DNA of 64,000 nucleotides from Bubalus kerabau. Taxonomy: Eukaryota > Chordata > Mammalia > Artiodactyla > Bovidae. The notes under the pieces are model-generated. The model was not told the DNA's origin and searched no databases. It was given only the letters and a program-made list of their open reading frames with translations. Where the stretch lies: positions 25,124,501 to 25,188,500 of the forward strand of contig NC_073633.1 of NCBI RefSeq assembly GCF_029407905.1, given 5' to 3'. Made by a program: the position numbers and the translations under genes. Shown here in pieces: positions 54,306 through 64,000 of the stretch (its first letter is position 1; the number at the start of each line of letters is the position of its first letter).

Positions 54306-55080
54306 TGTCCAGACACTAAATGTGAATGATGTGGTGATAGGAAAGGGAGCGGTGCCAGGAAGACAAAGATGAATTAGAGATCCATCCTATTCTTAGGAAG
54401 TCATCCTAAAGAGCAGGGTGGGGGCTGTTACATGCCATGACAGCCATGAAGATAATCTGTATTTGGGACTTTCGTAAGATCATTTCCATCTGGAGGTCTC
54501 TTGAGTGCTTCCTGGGAGAGATGGCATTTGGGCAGAGCCCTTACAAGAATAATCAGGCTTTGGGAGGCTCTGTGGCTGAGGTCAGGGAATGAAGAAAGGT
54601 ACAACCCTTGTCATCAGCTCAGGGGAAGCCCAGAGGGAGAATGAGGTTTTACTGCGAAAATTAGGGGTAGATGGTTGGGCTTCTTCTCAGGGTTGGGAGG
54701 GTAAAAAACACTCCCAAGGCATTAAGGCGAAGGAAATTATACCACAGGACATTATGGGAAGGATAGGTCAATATAATTCTTTTTGACCTTTACCTCCTCC
54801 TCTCTGCAATTACTTCCCCGAGGAAACCAAGGGCCATATAACCTGAAGTGCGAAAGTAACACGGCTTAGTAAGTGGCAGAACCACTCTAGAATACAGACC
54901 CACTAATTTCATAGTAGGAACCATGGTGTCCGCTATGTACCCAAGTTCGAGACTCCACGGCTCCTATAGACTCCCGACTTGGGTGCGGGATCCACCCAGA
55001 GGGCTCAACAGAGCCTGTACGGACGGGAAGCAGAGGTAACAGACGCAGCCATCTTGCAATCAAGAACCGAAGTGGGACAG
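54306..55080. other. Intergenic upstream of EMC9
   Basis: No gene or repeat recognised. A YY1-type CCATCTTG lies at 55049-55056. Confidence 0.45.
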
Positions 55081-55720
55081 CTTAGCCAATCAGCCCGCGG
55101 GCAACTCTCTTTAGTTTCCAGTCAAAGGCGGGGCAAGGTTGGATACTGCCGGTGATTGGGCAAACGAGACCCTCTAAGCCTATCAAAGAGTACCATGTGG
55201 GCGTGACTCCAGAAGCGGCTCGGACGCTGAGCCCGGGTTTTGCGTGTGGGAGGCTGCGCCGCTTGGGGGCGGGAGAGGCGGAGTTCGGTGCTGCAACATG
55301 CCGTGTCGGCTGCCTGCATTCCGGGCCAAGTAGGGGCCGGGCGCCGGGCCGAGGTCGGCCTGAGCTGACTGGCTGCCTTCGAGTCGAGTCAGCGTCACCG
55401 TCGAACCTAAGTGAGGGGGCACGGGGAAGGGCCCAGGAGGGCTCTGGGGCTCTGGAGGGGGCTTGCGGACGCGAGCTGGGGCTCCGCTCGCCATGGGGGA
55501 GGTGGAGATCTCGGCCCGGGCCTACGTGAAGATGAGCCTGCACGCCGCCCGGTATCCGCACGCTGCTGTCAACGGGCTGTTGCTGGCGCCGGCGCCGGCG
55601 CCGCGGTCGGGAGAATGCCTGTGCCTCACCGACTGTGTGCCCCTGTTCCACAGCCACCTGGCCCTGTCTGTCATGCTGGAGGTCGCACTCAACCAGGTGC
55701 CTCCGCCGGACGCCCATCGA
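55050..55720 (+). promoter_or_regulatory. EMC9 CpG-rich promoter
   Basis: CpG-dense region spanning the first coding exon, with CCAAT at 55086-55090 and an inverted CCAAT near 55155. A non-coding 5' leader is likely but its start is not visible. Confidence 0.6.
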
Positions 55721-57587
55721 CCACCGCGAAATCCCCTAACACCCCTAGCCCAAGCCCATCCCTGGTCTCTTGGCAGTAGTGCGCACCCACAGGGCGGGCG
55801 GCACGATTTAGTTACTGATGGCCCCTTTCCCATGGCAGGTGGATGTGTGGGGCGCGCAGGCCGGGCTGGTAGTGGCAGGGTACTACCATGCCAATGCAGC
55901 TTTGGACGACCAGAGGTGAGTGGGGTAGCCAGAGGCAGAAGGCTAAGGGTTATGGGGTGGGGGGTGTAAAGAGAACCTCTCTTGGTCATTCCTTCCATCT
56001 TCCCTTCATTCAAGCCTTAGGCACTGTAAAGCAGGCACTAGGCTGCGTACGCAGTGAGGAAATTTAAAAGAAACGTATTTTTCTGAAGGAGCTAGGTGGG
56101 GGTGGGTAGGACAATATCAGTCTGACACCTGCTGTAACTGAGATACCCCCCGCCCCGTCCCGCCCCAACAAGTGCTGAAAACACAAAGAAAGCTCAACTG
56201 GAAACGTTTTTTTTAAAGGAAGTTTCTTTTTATGTATACAGTTCACCATTTAAGGACACAGGCTTAAACTACCTGGGGCCACAAACAGGCAAAAATTTTT
56301 CACTAAGTACTGCAATACTACAGGACCCAATGGTTGAATTCCAATGTGGAATCCAGAATAGGGAAGGCCCACTGTAAAGTTATCTGCAGATTTTCAGCTG
56401 CTGAAGGCTCTTTGCCCCTAACCCCATCGTTGTTCAAGGGTAAACTATATATAGAAAAAGCTATCTAGTTATAATCAAGTATTCGGATCAAACTATACTG
56501 TATTGTAATTTGATTTTCCCACCTTAATAAATATCTGACATCTTTCCATCTCTACACTAATAGCTATCTTACCCTAACAGCTATATAGTATGAATATGGG
56601 TGTACCATAATTTATTTAATGCTTTACATTAAACATTGAGGTTGTTTCCATTTTTTTTGTTATTACAGACACTGTCCTATTAACACAGTAAATTATAAGT
56701 AGAATTTCTGGGCCAGCATATGTATAGTATACAATATAAGTTTGGATGGGTATGCCAAATTACTCTCCAGAAAGACCATCTTAGATTTCCGCTCTCACCA
56801 GCAGTGTCTGAGCACCTGTTTGCCACAGCACTCAAGCATCAGGCAGTCATGCGAGAAGCATCAAGTAGGCCTGGCCCCCCAGGCCAGATACAGGGAAAGG
56901 CCATCGCTGCATCCACGTCTTTGAGACCTGGGAGGCCCAGCTCAGATGGATGCGGTCTGCCCACAGTATGCTCCTCACACCTCTGATCTTCCCTCTACAC
57001 AGCCCTGGGCCCCTGGCCTTGAAAATCGCTGGGCGGATTGCTGAATTCTTCCCTGATGCAGTACTTATTATGGTGAGGCTTGGTTTTCGGAATGGGGAGT
57101 TGGAAAGAAAGTAGGAAGGGGGAACCCTTGAAACCCTCACCAGCCCTTCCTTGTCCACACAGTTGGATAATCAGAAACTGGTACCCCAGCCTCACGTGCC
57201 CCCAGTTATCGTCCTGGAGAACCATGGTCTCCGCTGGGTCCCCAAGGACAAGAACTTGTGAGTGCCCCTCTCCTTCCACCTCTTCTTGGAAGCCCACAGC
57301 TCCTGAGCCTCCTCTGTTGTTGGTTCTGTCCCAAGGGTCCTTCTCTAGACCCTAACCTGGCCCCACTCCCTGCTGAGTTTGACTGCCATGGGGGTTATTA
57401 TTTCAGAGTGATGTGGAGGGACTGGGAAGAGTCACGGCAGATGGTGGGAGCATTACTAGAGGGCCGGGCCCACCAGCACCTTGTGGACTTTGACTGCCAC
57501 CTTGACGACATCCGAGAGGATTGGACCAACCAGCAGCTCAACGCCCAAATCACTCAGTGGGTTGGTCCCGCAAATGGAAATACCTGA
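55493..57587 (+). CDS. EMC9: ER membrane protein complex subunit 9
   Basis: Coding exons: 55493-55696, 55839-55915, 57003-57072, 57163-57257, 57407-57587; 208 residues as in human. The protein is an MPN-like (UPF0172) fold without the metal-binding JAMM residues, so it is structural, not a protease. It is the alternative to EMC8 on the cytosolic face of the EMC, which inserts tail-anchored and multi-pass proteins into the ER. Conserved stretches include YPHAAVNGLLLAP, VVAGYYHANAALDDQ and VIVLENHGLRWVP. A small GCGCCG repeat in exon 1 gives APAPAP. Tail to tail with PSME1. Confidence 0.97.
56440..56830. repeat. Old L1-type fragment in EMC9 intron 2
   Basis: The order of blocks GGTGTACCATAATTTATTTA, GGTTGTTTCCATTTTTTTTG and CCAGCAGTGTCTGAGCACCT follows an old mammalian L1. 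The adjoining 56050-56430 is AT-rich with no feature that I recognise. Confidence 0.6.
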
Positions 57588-57616
57588 GCCAGGGCCAGAG
57601 GGGAGGCTCAGGATCC

Positions 57617-57622
57617 AATAAA
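57617..57622 (+). terminator. EMC9 poly(A) signal
   Basis: AATAAA lies 29 bp after the EMC9 stop codon. Confidence 0.85.
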
Positions 57623-57656
57623 GAGACTTGGGCTGTTGGGCAATGGTATGACTATA

Positions 57657-57662
57657 TTTATT
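57657..57662 (-). terminator. PSME1 poly(A) signal
   Basis: TTTATT on plus (AATAAA on minus) lies 126 bp after the PSME1 stop, 34 bp beyond the EMC9 signal. The two 3' ends should meet or overlap. Confidence 0.8.
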
Positions 57663-57788
57663 GTGCCTGGGAGGCAAGGTGAGGGAGAAACCAACAGGCA
57701 GAAGGTGGGGGACGTCTGGAGTCCCCTGTTCAGAAGTCAGAAAGTCAGAAGGTCTCTGTTGGAGCCATCACAGAATGAGAGGAGGGTC

Positions 57789-60203
57789 TCAATAGATCAT
57801 TCCCTTTGTTTCTCCCCTGGGCTTCTTGAGCTTCTCGAAGTTCTTCAGGATGATGTCATATAACACAGCCTATGGGGCCAGGGAGGAGTAGGAGTCAGCC
57901 ACCAGCCCCCAGTGGCTCTGTACCCCATTTCTAGCCTTGTGGAGAGGTTGAACTTTGTAACCCTTCACCCCCAGCCTGCAGGGTCAGGGAGTGGGTGGCT
58001 TGGGAAAGCTGCCTTGGGCCACCCCCGCCTCCTCACGTAAGCATTGCGGATCTCCATGACCATCAGCCGGATATCCCGGTACTCTGCCTCATCCAGTTCG
58101 TGTACCAGTTGCCGATAATCACCCTGCAGGAGACTCGGATCAGGCCTGACTTCAAGGGTGTCCCTCCTCCCTTGCACCCAGACTGAGGCCTCACCTACCA
58201 CATGGGGCTGCTTGGCTGCTTTGGTTACAGCATCACCGCGCTCAGAGAAATACCTGTGGGAAGTAGAAGGGTATGGAGCAGGAGGAGGAGGGAGCAGAGG
58301 CCTCAGTCTCCACCAGAGGCAGAGCAGTGGGCAATGACTCACTTGGAAATTTGAGTGTGGAAGCCTTCCAGCTTGGTGTGAAGAGCAGTCATCAGCTCAA
58401 ACACCTTCTCCTGGGGAAAGAAAGCAGGAGGGAATGTGGAAAGCAGCAAGGACTGGAGAGATAAGGATGGCAGGGGAGGGGGGCAGTGCTCTCACCTGGA
58501 CAGCCACTCCAAAATTATTCCCATCCTCAATCCGAGGTATTTGCAGCTGCAGCCAGGTGGTGACCTGGGAGGATGGAATGGCAATGAAGCCCCATCAGTC
58601 CCAAACCCAATTCCCAGTTTCCTATCCTGTTTCCTTGTTCACAGTGAATGGGAGTGTGTCAGGTCTGTCCTGAATGCCATGGCCTGAAATTCTGGCTTTA
58701 CTTGTGCCCTCTCCTGCTAAGACCTGGCAGGTTCCATGCCCAACTGGTAGGGACAAAGGAGGACAAAGGGTTTGACCTGAAGTGTGTGGATGGCAGTGGG
58801 AGGGCTCACCAGGTTGAGCTTCTCAATGACATCCTTGATCTCAGGCTTTACCCGCTGCAGGAGGACCACAATCTTCTCATTGCAGCTCACTGGGCCACAT
58901 GGAGGACCTAGGAGGTGGGCACTGGGTCAGTCACATGACTGGGACTGTGCCAGGCAAGGAAAAGGCATCCTTAGGGAGGAGCTCCTAGGAAGTGAGACAC
59001 AAGTCCCTTCCACCATAGAGATACCTTTGTCTTCATCTTCCCCTTTCTTCTTTTCATCCTTGTCTTCCTTCTGCAGGGAAAGGGAGGCTCTTTGGAGTCA
59101 GGCCTGAGGCTGATTTTTCCCCGGGTTGGGTCCCTCCTCCCAGGAATTCCCATCTTGCCTCCTGCTGTTTCCTCCGCTCCTCCTTCTCTTTCTCCTTGAC
59201 TGGATCAGGCACTGGGATGTCCAATGGGGCCTTCAGATTGCTCAGGTTGGCTTCATTGAGATCTGGCTCCTGGTGCAGGGTGGGAGAAGGGCTGGAGGCA
59301 GGGGCGAGCTCTCACCTCCTCACTCTCACAGCCCCTGAAGCTCTCCCTTTGGCCTCTACTCCCTGCCCAGCCCCAGTACCTTTAAAAATGCATCCAACTC
59401 AGAAATCTTCTTGGGAAAATAGCTTGCGAGCAGGTTCTCTGTCTGTGTGTAGGGTAACGGTAAGGGAGGATGGGGGTCAGAATCAAATTCCCTTCCTAGG
59501 CAGTAAAGGAAGGGCTGCCGCTGCCTAGCAAAGGAGGGCTGAGCAGCGGGCTTAGGGAGGGGTGGGGTGATGACCACGCAGGTCTTACCTTAGTACATAG
59601 GTCTTCACGGAACACATCCACCTGTGGAACACAAGCAGCCCTTCAGACATCTGGCTTCATGGCCAGTTTATTCGAGAACCCTTAGGGTTGCATGGGGTCT
59701 GACTTGGGTTGGGTGGGATTTGGGGAATAACATTCCTGGAAGGGAAGGGCGAAGGATTCAAGAGGGAACAGATCCCTCGGTGGGCAGTGGGAGGAGGGAT
59801 GTAAGAGAGCTGCTGCGACTGGGGCAGGGTTGGAGGGCCCTGTGGAATGGGCGCGGGGCCTCCCATGGTGGCAGGACAGGGCCCGAACCCCGTCTGTGTG
59901 TGGGCCCGGGCCCCGGGCCAGCAGATTTCCCCTCCACGCCAGGGCTCCGCTTCACCTCACCCCGCTGAACCTCGGCCGCCTCGCCTCTCCTCCCGCAGGC
60001 AGACCTGGCGGGGCTCCCGGGGCTCAGGTGCTTTGGGCACGGGGCCCATGAGTGTTCGGATGACTGACCCCTACTCGAGGGGCTGGGGGGCGGGTCACGG
60101 ACTCCTTCAACCTCTCGGAGGCATACCTCCCTGATAGACCCTTCCTAGAACCCGCAGCGCTCACCTTGGCTTGGGCTTCGGGCAGGACCCTGAGCGTGGC
60201 CAT
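57789..60203 (-). CDS. PSME1: Proteasome activator PA28 subunit alpha
   Basis: Eleven coding exons on the minus strand: 60165-60203, 59589-59621, 59380-59442, 59159-59269, 59025-59070, 58810-58907, 58496-58564, 58343-58410, 58199-58253, 58037-58123, 57789-57869; 249 residues, the human length. After the first helices comes the lysine/glutamate-rich KEKE segment (about residues 70-102; VKEKEKEERRKQQE and KEDKDEKKKGEDEDK) and the activation loop (RIEDGNNFGVAVQEK). The C-terminus GMIY docks on the 20S alpha ring. The subunit assembles with PSME2. Intron 4 (59071-59158) has a GC donor, the rest are GT-AG. A perfect ISRE lies just upstream. Seven of eleven exons have the same length as in PSME2. 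Confidence 0.98.
59071..59158 (-). other. GC-AG intron 4 of PSME1
   Basis: The 88-bp intron starts GAG|GCAAGA and ends CCCTGCAG|AAG. I found no GT dinucleotide on the minus strand anywhere in it, so no standard donor is available. Joining at GC restores the expected KQQE-KEDKDE. Confidence 0.85.
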
Positions 60204-60258
60204 GGCCGGGGTAGGGGCCTAGCGCCGCACGCGAAGCGAGGAGTGGGCACGGGGAAGG

Positions 60259-60268
60259 GAAAGTGAAA
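60259..60268 (-). promoter_or_regulatory. ISRE/IRF element of PSME1
   Basis: GAAAGTGAAA on the plus strand, 56 bp upstream of the minus-strand start codon. A perfect GAAANNGAAA, paired in function with the element at PSME2. Confidence 0.8.
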
Positions 60269-61239
60269 GCAGCGCTCGCTCCCCGCACGGCCTTCCTGGG
60301 TAGTGGGAGTGGAGGTACTAGAGGAGGCGGGGACAGACCAGAGAGAGGCGAGGAGCTGAGGAGTGCCGGGAGGCAGCCCTGCCGGGGCTCCCCCTAGAGT
60401 CGGAGAGGCGCCTTTACGCCTCCCCGCATCCCCATAGCTGCCGGTCTTTCGATTCCCCGCCCACATCCCCGCCCACCTGCCCCACCCTCCCCGCCCTGCC
60501 CTTGACGCTCCGCCTCCCCGGCCACCAGGCCGGGGCCCGCCTCTGGACTCCCCGCCCCTCCTGCCCCCTGCCCCAGACCTCGGGCTCTATTCCCAGCACC
60601 GCCTGGGACAGTGATTAGCCTTACCTGCCTCTCTTCTTTTCTGGGTAGTGAAGCAAGACTTGGCCTCCCTTCCTTTGCCCTGCCAGCGTGGACCCCTGGC
60701 TCCAAGGGCATCGTCTGGCCCACGCAGTGACGTTCAGACTCTGGCATCATCCCATCACAGGACCCGGTCAGCTCTCTTAAGACCCTTGTGGACTCCATTC
60801 CTCTGTAACCCACTCACCACGCAGCAGCAGGATTCCACCTTGCTCTTGCTTAAAATTTTCTCAACTTCCTGTTGACCTTAGAATCCAAAGGACTTTCCTG
60901 GTCCAAAAGGCCTTTCTGGCACCTGTTCCCCTTCAACTTTGCTTTCCAGTTTTCTCCCTCTTTTCGGTTATAAATACCTGGACTTTCCAGTTCTTTCTCA
61001 AACCTGCCACCGTTGTTCATTCCTGCCTCAAGGCCTTTGCTCTTGCTAATCCCTTTGCCTGACACAACCTACCCTGCGTCAGGATGTCATTCTGTTCTCA
61101 GCTTAGATATCACTTCTTCAGAAAGAACTCTGCCTATAAAGTAACTCCCTCCAAGTCTATTAGAAAGCAGCCTGTTTTAGTACCTTCACAGCACTATCTC
61201 CATGAAGTTGGTTTCTTTTTTGAGGATAGTGTGGTTTAG

Positions 61240-61525
61240 AGCAGGGGTTGGCAAACTTTTTCTGTCAAAAACCATATAGTAAATATTTTAGGCTTTGTAG
61301 TACCTGTAGCAACTATTCAACTCTGCCATTGTAGCAGGAAACCAGCTATATACGTAAATGAATTAGTGTGGCTAGTTACCCTAAAATTTTATTTATGGAC
61401 AGTGGCATTTCAATTTCATGTAATTTTCACCTGTTAAGAAATATTCTTTTTTTTCAACCATTAAAAAATGTAAAATCATTTCTTAGCTCTTAAGCCATAT
61501 AAACACTGGCCATAGGAGAACTGTT
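61240..61525 (+). repeat. hAT-type DNA transposon fossil
   Basis: It begins CAGGGGTTGGCAAACTTTTT and contains AAATATTTTAGGCTTTGTAG and ATTCAACTCTGCCATTGTAG, a common mammalian non-autonomous transposon. The far inverted end is decayed (CTTGCTGATCTATG). I do not assign a subfamily. Confidence 0.6.
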
Positions 61526-61534
61526 GCTTGCTGA

Positions 61535-61765
61535 TCTATGTTTTAGAGCACAGACAACGGATCCATACTGCCTGGGTTAATAATTCTAGCTCCAAAATTT
61601 ACTAGTTGTGAAAAACTTAGCTCTGCACCTCCATTTTCACAAATGTACAGTGGGAACACTCCTACCTCATGGTGTTGTGAGGGCTAAATATGTGAATTTA
61701 TATAAAGAATTTATAGATACTTAGAATGGTGCCTGATACAGAGTAAGCACAATAGTATTATCATT
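61535..61765 (+). repeat. MIR SINE fossil
   Basis: Blocks CCTCCATTTTCACAAATGTA, CCTCATGGTGTTGTGAGG and GAATGGTGCCTGATACAGAG follow MIR order. Confidence 0.7.
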
Positions 61766-62304
61766 TGTGAGTTTATCATCAGGCAGTAACCCACGGGCCC
61801 CCAAACAGCAAGAAACTGTCTTTCTTATTCACGTGACAAAGAACTATGCTTGGCTCAATGAACATCTTTTAAGAAAATGAGCACGTATAGACCCTCTTTG
61901 GAAAGAGAGGGTAGAAAGGGTGGCTGAGTAGGGTGCCCAGATAGAAAGGCCCCTGAGGATGGTGAGGGGGGATTCAGTGCTGGAGGCAGGAAAAACAGAT
62001 CAACCAAGCTGGAGATGGAGCATCTGCTTAGTGGGAATGCTGCCCATCCCTGAGGACAGTTACCTGCCCTGGCAGTGCCAGTCTTTGACATCAGAGCCCC
62101 AGATAGCTTGACGTCTGCAGAGACCAGGAGACTGAAAGGACAATGGGAGGGATAGGGGTCAAGCATAAGGACATTCAAGGTCAGTGACAGCAAGGAATGA
62201 CTGGGGAACCCTGGCAACTATTATACTCTCTTCTTACCCTACCCACCCTTTACAGGTCCTGCTAACCCAGTGATGAGCAGAGCCGGAGCTAGGTCTGATG
62301 TGCC

Positions 62305-62310
62305 TTTATT
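62305..62310 (-). terminator. FITM1 poly(A) signal
   Basis: AATAAA on the minus strand begins only four bases after the FITM1 stop codon. Confidence 0.8.
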
Positions 62311-62314
62311 CCTT

Positions 62315-63567
62315 TCAGTTATGCTTGTGGATGGAGTGGGGGCGAGGGAAGAGCCCATGGCCGGGGCTCCCTGGAGACCAGGGCTGATGATACCAGCTGC
62401 CATAGGTGAGGTACCAGGCAAAGGTACCCACCGCGGCCCCCACCACCTTGTGAGTATACTGGTGGAAATAGATGACGGTGCAGAGCAGCAAGAAGTTCCA
62501 GAGGCCCATCAGCAGCACGTTGAGCAGGAAGACAAGGCGCAGTGGTGCGCCGGCAGGCAGCCCATGGGCCAGATACTTGGCGAACACTGCTGCTTCCTCG
62601 GCCATGAGCAGGCAGCAGAAGGTGAGCAGGAAGGTGTGGGAGGAGACCGTGTATCCCCGCCACTGGTGGCCAGCCGCCAGGCAGCTGCGGCGATCTGGTA
62701 ACTCGTGGAGCAGCAGGCCTTGGGGCAGAGGCTCGAAGCAGGAGCCGGTCAGGTCCTCAATGAGCAGGAAGGCCCGGCCGGCCCCCCGCCACACGGCTGC
62801 CCCCACCACCAGCCGGCTCAGGTGCCGGGCAGTCACTGCCACGCGCCGTGTAGCCAGGAAGACCACCAGCAGTACAAAGCCCCCCAGGAAGGTGCAGGTC
62901 CAGCCCCACGCCGAATTCACAAACTTTCTGTGGGCAGAAAAGAGGAAAAGCTATTGAGGCCCCTCAGCCCCATCACTCTCTGTGTGTTCCCAGCCTGGCT
63001 CTGTCTCCAGTTGCACATGTCACCCCTGTTGTTTTCTGTGCCCTCTGCCCCGCTTCTCCCACAGCCACTTGAACTTGGCCATCTCCTTGGAGGTCCATTC
63101 AGTCTTCTAGGGTCCATGTTTCCTCTTCGGCCCTGCTCCTGTACCCCCCCACCCCGGCTCTGTTCCCCTCCCCCCTCTGACATTCTCCTCAACCTCCTAG
63201 TCTATTTTTAGTGTCTCAAACTGGCAGGAGGACAGAAACCTGGAGGGAGCCGGGATCCCTGAGCCCAAGCAGCCAGCGCCCCCAGCCTTGAGTGGACTCA
63301 CATGTTGAAGAAGTTGCCGTGGCTGGCGAAGATGGTCCGAGGGTTGACGTGGAACTGCAGAAGGGGCCCGAAGATGACCACTGCTGCCAACCAGGCATGG
63401 TAGAGGCGCCGTAAGCAGGGGCTGCCCAGGAGGCGGGCAGCCTGTTCGCTTCCAAAGTATAGCAAGGCAGAGGCCACCCAGAGCAGCACCCTGACCAGGC
63501 TGCCCAGCAGGGCCTGGATCCGGGCCCCGGCCCCCCGCCCTGCCCCCACCACCGGCCCCCGCTCCAT
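62315..63567 (-). CDS. FITM1: Fat storage-inducing transmembrane protein 1
   Basis: Two coding exons on the minus strand, 63302-63567 and 62315-62927, give 292 residues, the human length. The start MERGPVVGAGRGAG lies in GC-rich sequence. Multiple membrane segments are visible (VLLWVASALLYFG, AVVIFGPLLQFHV, TFLGGFVLLVVFLATR, TFLLTFCCLLMAEE, LVFLLNVLLMGLWNFLLLCTVIYF). Two histidines in SSHTF and YFHQYTH correspond to the pair reported as catalytic in FIT2, a lipid-diphosphatase-like enzyme of the ER. FITM1 acts in lipid droplet formation, mainly in muscle. The C-terminus HKHN follows a proline-rich tail. Confidence 0.97.
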
Positions 63568-64000
63568 GTTCCCTCCCCTCCCCGCTAACTGCTTGCTCTG
63601 CTGAGCAGCTGAGGAGGGGCTGATGGGGCCCCCCCTGGACAAGGACAGGCAGTGACAGGTGTGGCAGACACAGGGCAGAGCCCTGTTGGCAGCTGGCAGG
63701 CGGGGGAGAGGGGCGGGGGGCAGTGAGGGGCCAGGGCTGAGGGTTGCCACGTCAGCAGGGTTCTCACTTTGGGTGTGTTTCCTGACAACGGCCTTGTTCC
63801 TTCCCTGTTAGTCCTGTGTCCCTTGACTTTAGGGCCTATGTCTCTAGGTCAAACCATGTTCATGTTTCAGGGCCACTCCTGTGGTTCAGAGCTGTTTTGT
63901 CCACAGCTTGCTTGGGTCTGTTTGCCCCTATTTGGTCAGCCAAAGTCACCCCCACCCCACACAGGTTGGACTCTCAGAGCCCCAAAGATCGAGTTCACTC
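63568..64000. other. FITM1 upstream region
   Basis: Presumed promoter sequence. No further gene, repeat or clear core-promoter motif is recognised up to the window end. Confidence 0.45.

Larger units (their letters stand above)
60569..62300. other. Intergenic gap PSME1-FITM1
   Basis: No gene recognised. The part near PSME1 is CpG-rich promoter sequence; the middle carries old repeats listed separately; 61800-62300 appears unique. Confidence 0.5.

Noticed and set aside
60394..60813. 139-codon minus frame upstream of PSME1
   Set aside because: Lies in the CpG promoter, glycine/arginine-rich composition from GC bias, no splice or family support.

Overview
The window is nuclear DNA from a ruminant artiodactyl. 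The lineage is shown by the interspersed repeats: Bov-tA/Bov-A2 SINEs, BovB (RTE) LINE fragments and a tRNA-Glu SINE of the CHR-2 type, over older MIR, L1 and hAT-type fossils. The genes are intron-rich and orthologous to a conserved mammalian block (human 14q12). Cattle, buffalo, sheep and goat cannot be told apart from sequence alone.

Layout, left to right: TSSK4 (minus; only its first two coding exons are present, the gene leaves at base 1); a repeat-rich gap of about 6.4 kb; TM9SF1 (plus); IPO4 (plus, starting about 350 bp after the TM9SF1 poly(A) signal); REC8 (minus, tail to tail with IPO4); a 5 kb L1-bearing gap; IRF9 (minus); RNF31/HOIP (minus, directly upstream of IRF9); PSME2 (plus, divergent from RNF31); a 2.9 kb gap with a nested composite retroelement; EMC9 (plus); PSME1 (minus, tail to tail with EMC9); a 2.1 kb gap with old repeats; FITM1 (minus). 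For each complete gene I placed every coding exon. The reading frame stays open across all joins, with total lengths of 607 (TM9SF1), 1080 (IPO4), 583 (REC8), 437 (IRF9), 1070 (RNF31), 239 (PSME2), 208 (EMC9), 249 (PSME1) and 292 (FITM1) residues.

Function: the right half groups interferon-linked genes. IRF9 is the DNA-binding subunit of ISGF3, RNF31 is the catalytic subunit of the linear-ubiquitin ligase LUBAC, and PSME1/PSME2 are the two subunits of the PA28 proteasome activator. PSME1 and PSME2 each carry a perfect GAAANNGAAA element just upstream of the start codon, and a GAS motif plus an ISRE-like site lie upstream of IRF9. The other genes are housekeeping or tissue-specific: TM9SF1 (endomembrane), IPO4 (nuclear import), REC8 (meiotic cohesin), EMC9 (ER membrane complex), FITM1 (lipid droplets) and TSSK4 (spermatid kinase).

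I found no CRISPR array, bacterial-type operon or clearly new gene system. The points most worth a second look are: facing poly(A) signals that form a palindrome between IPO4 and REC8; a GC-AG intron in PSME1 that contains no GT at all; a C-terminal extension and serine-repeat expansion in IRF9; the shared exon template of PSME1 and PSME2; a CCAAT array upstream of REC8; and an unidentified element of about 1.36 kb inside a SINE downstream of PSME2.
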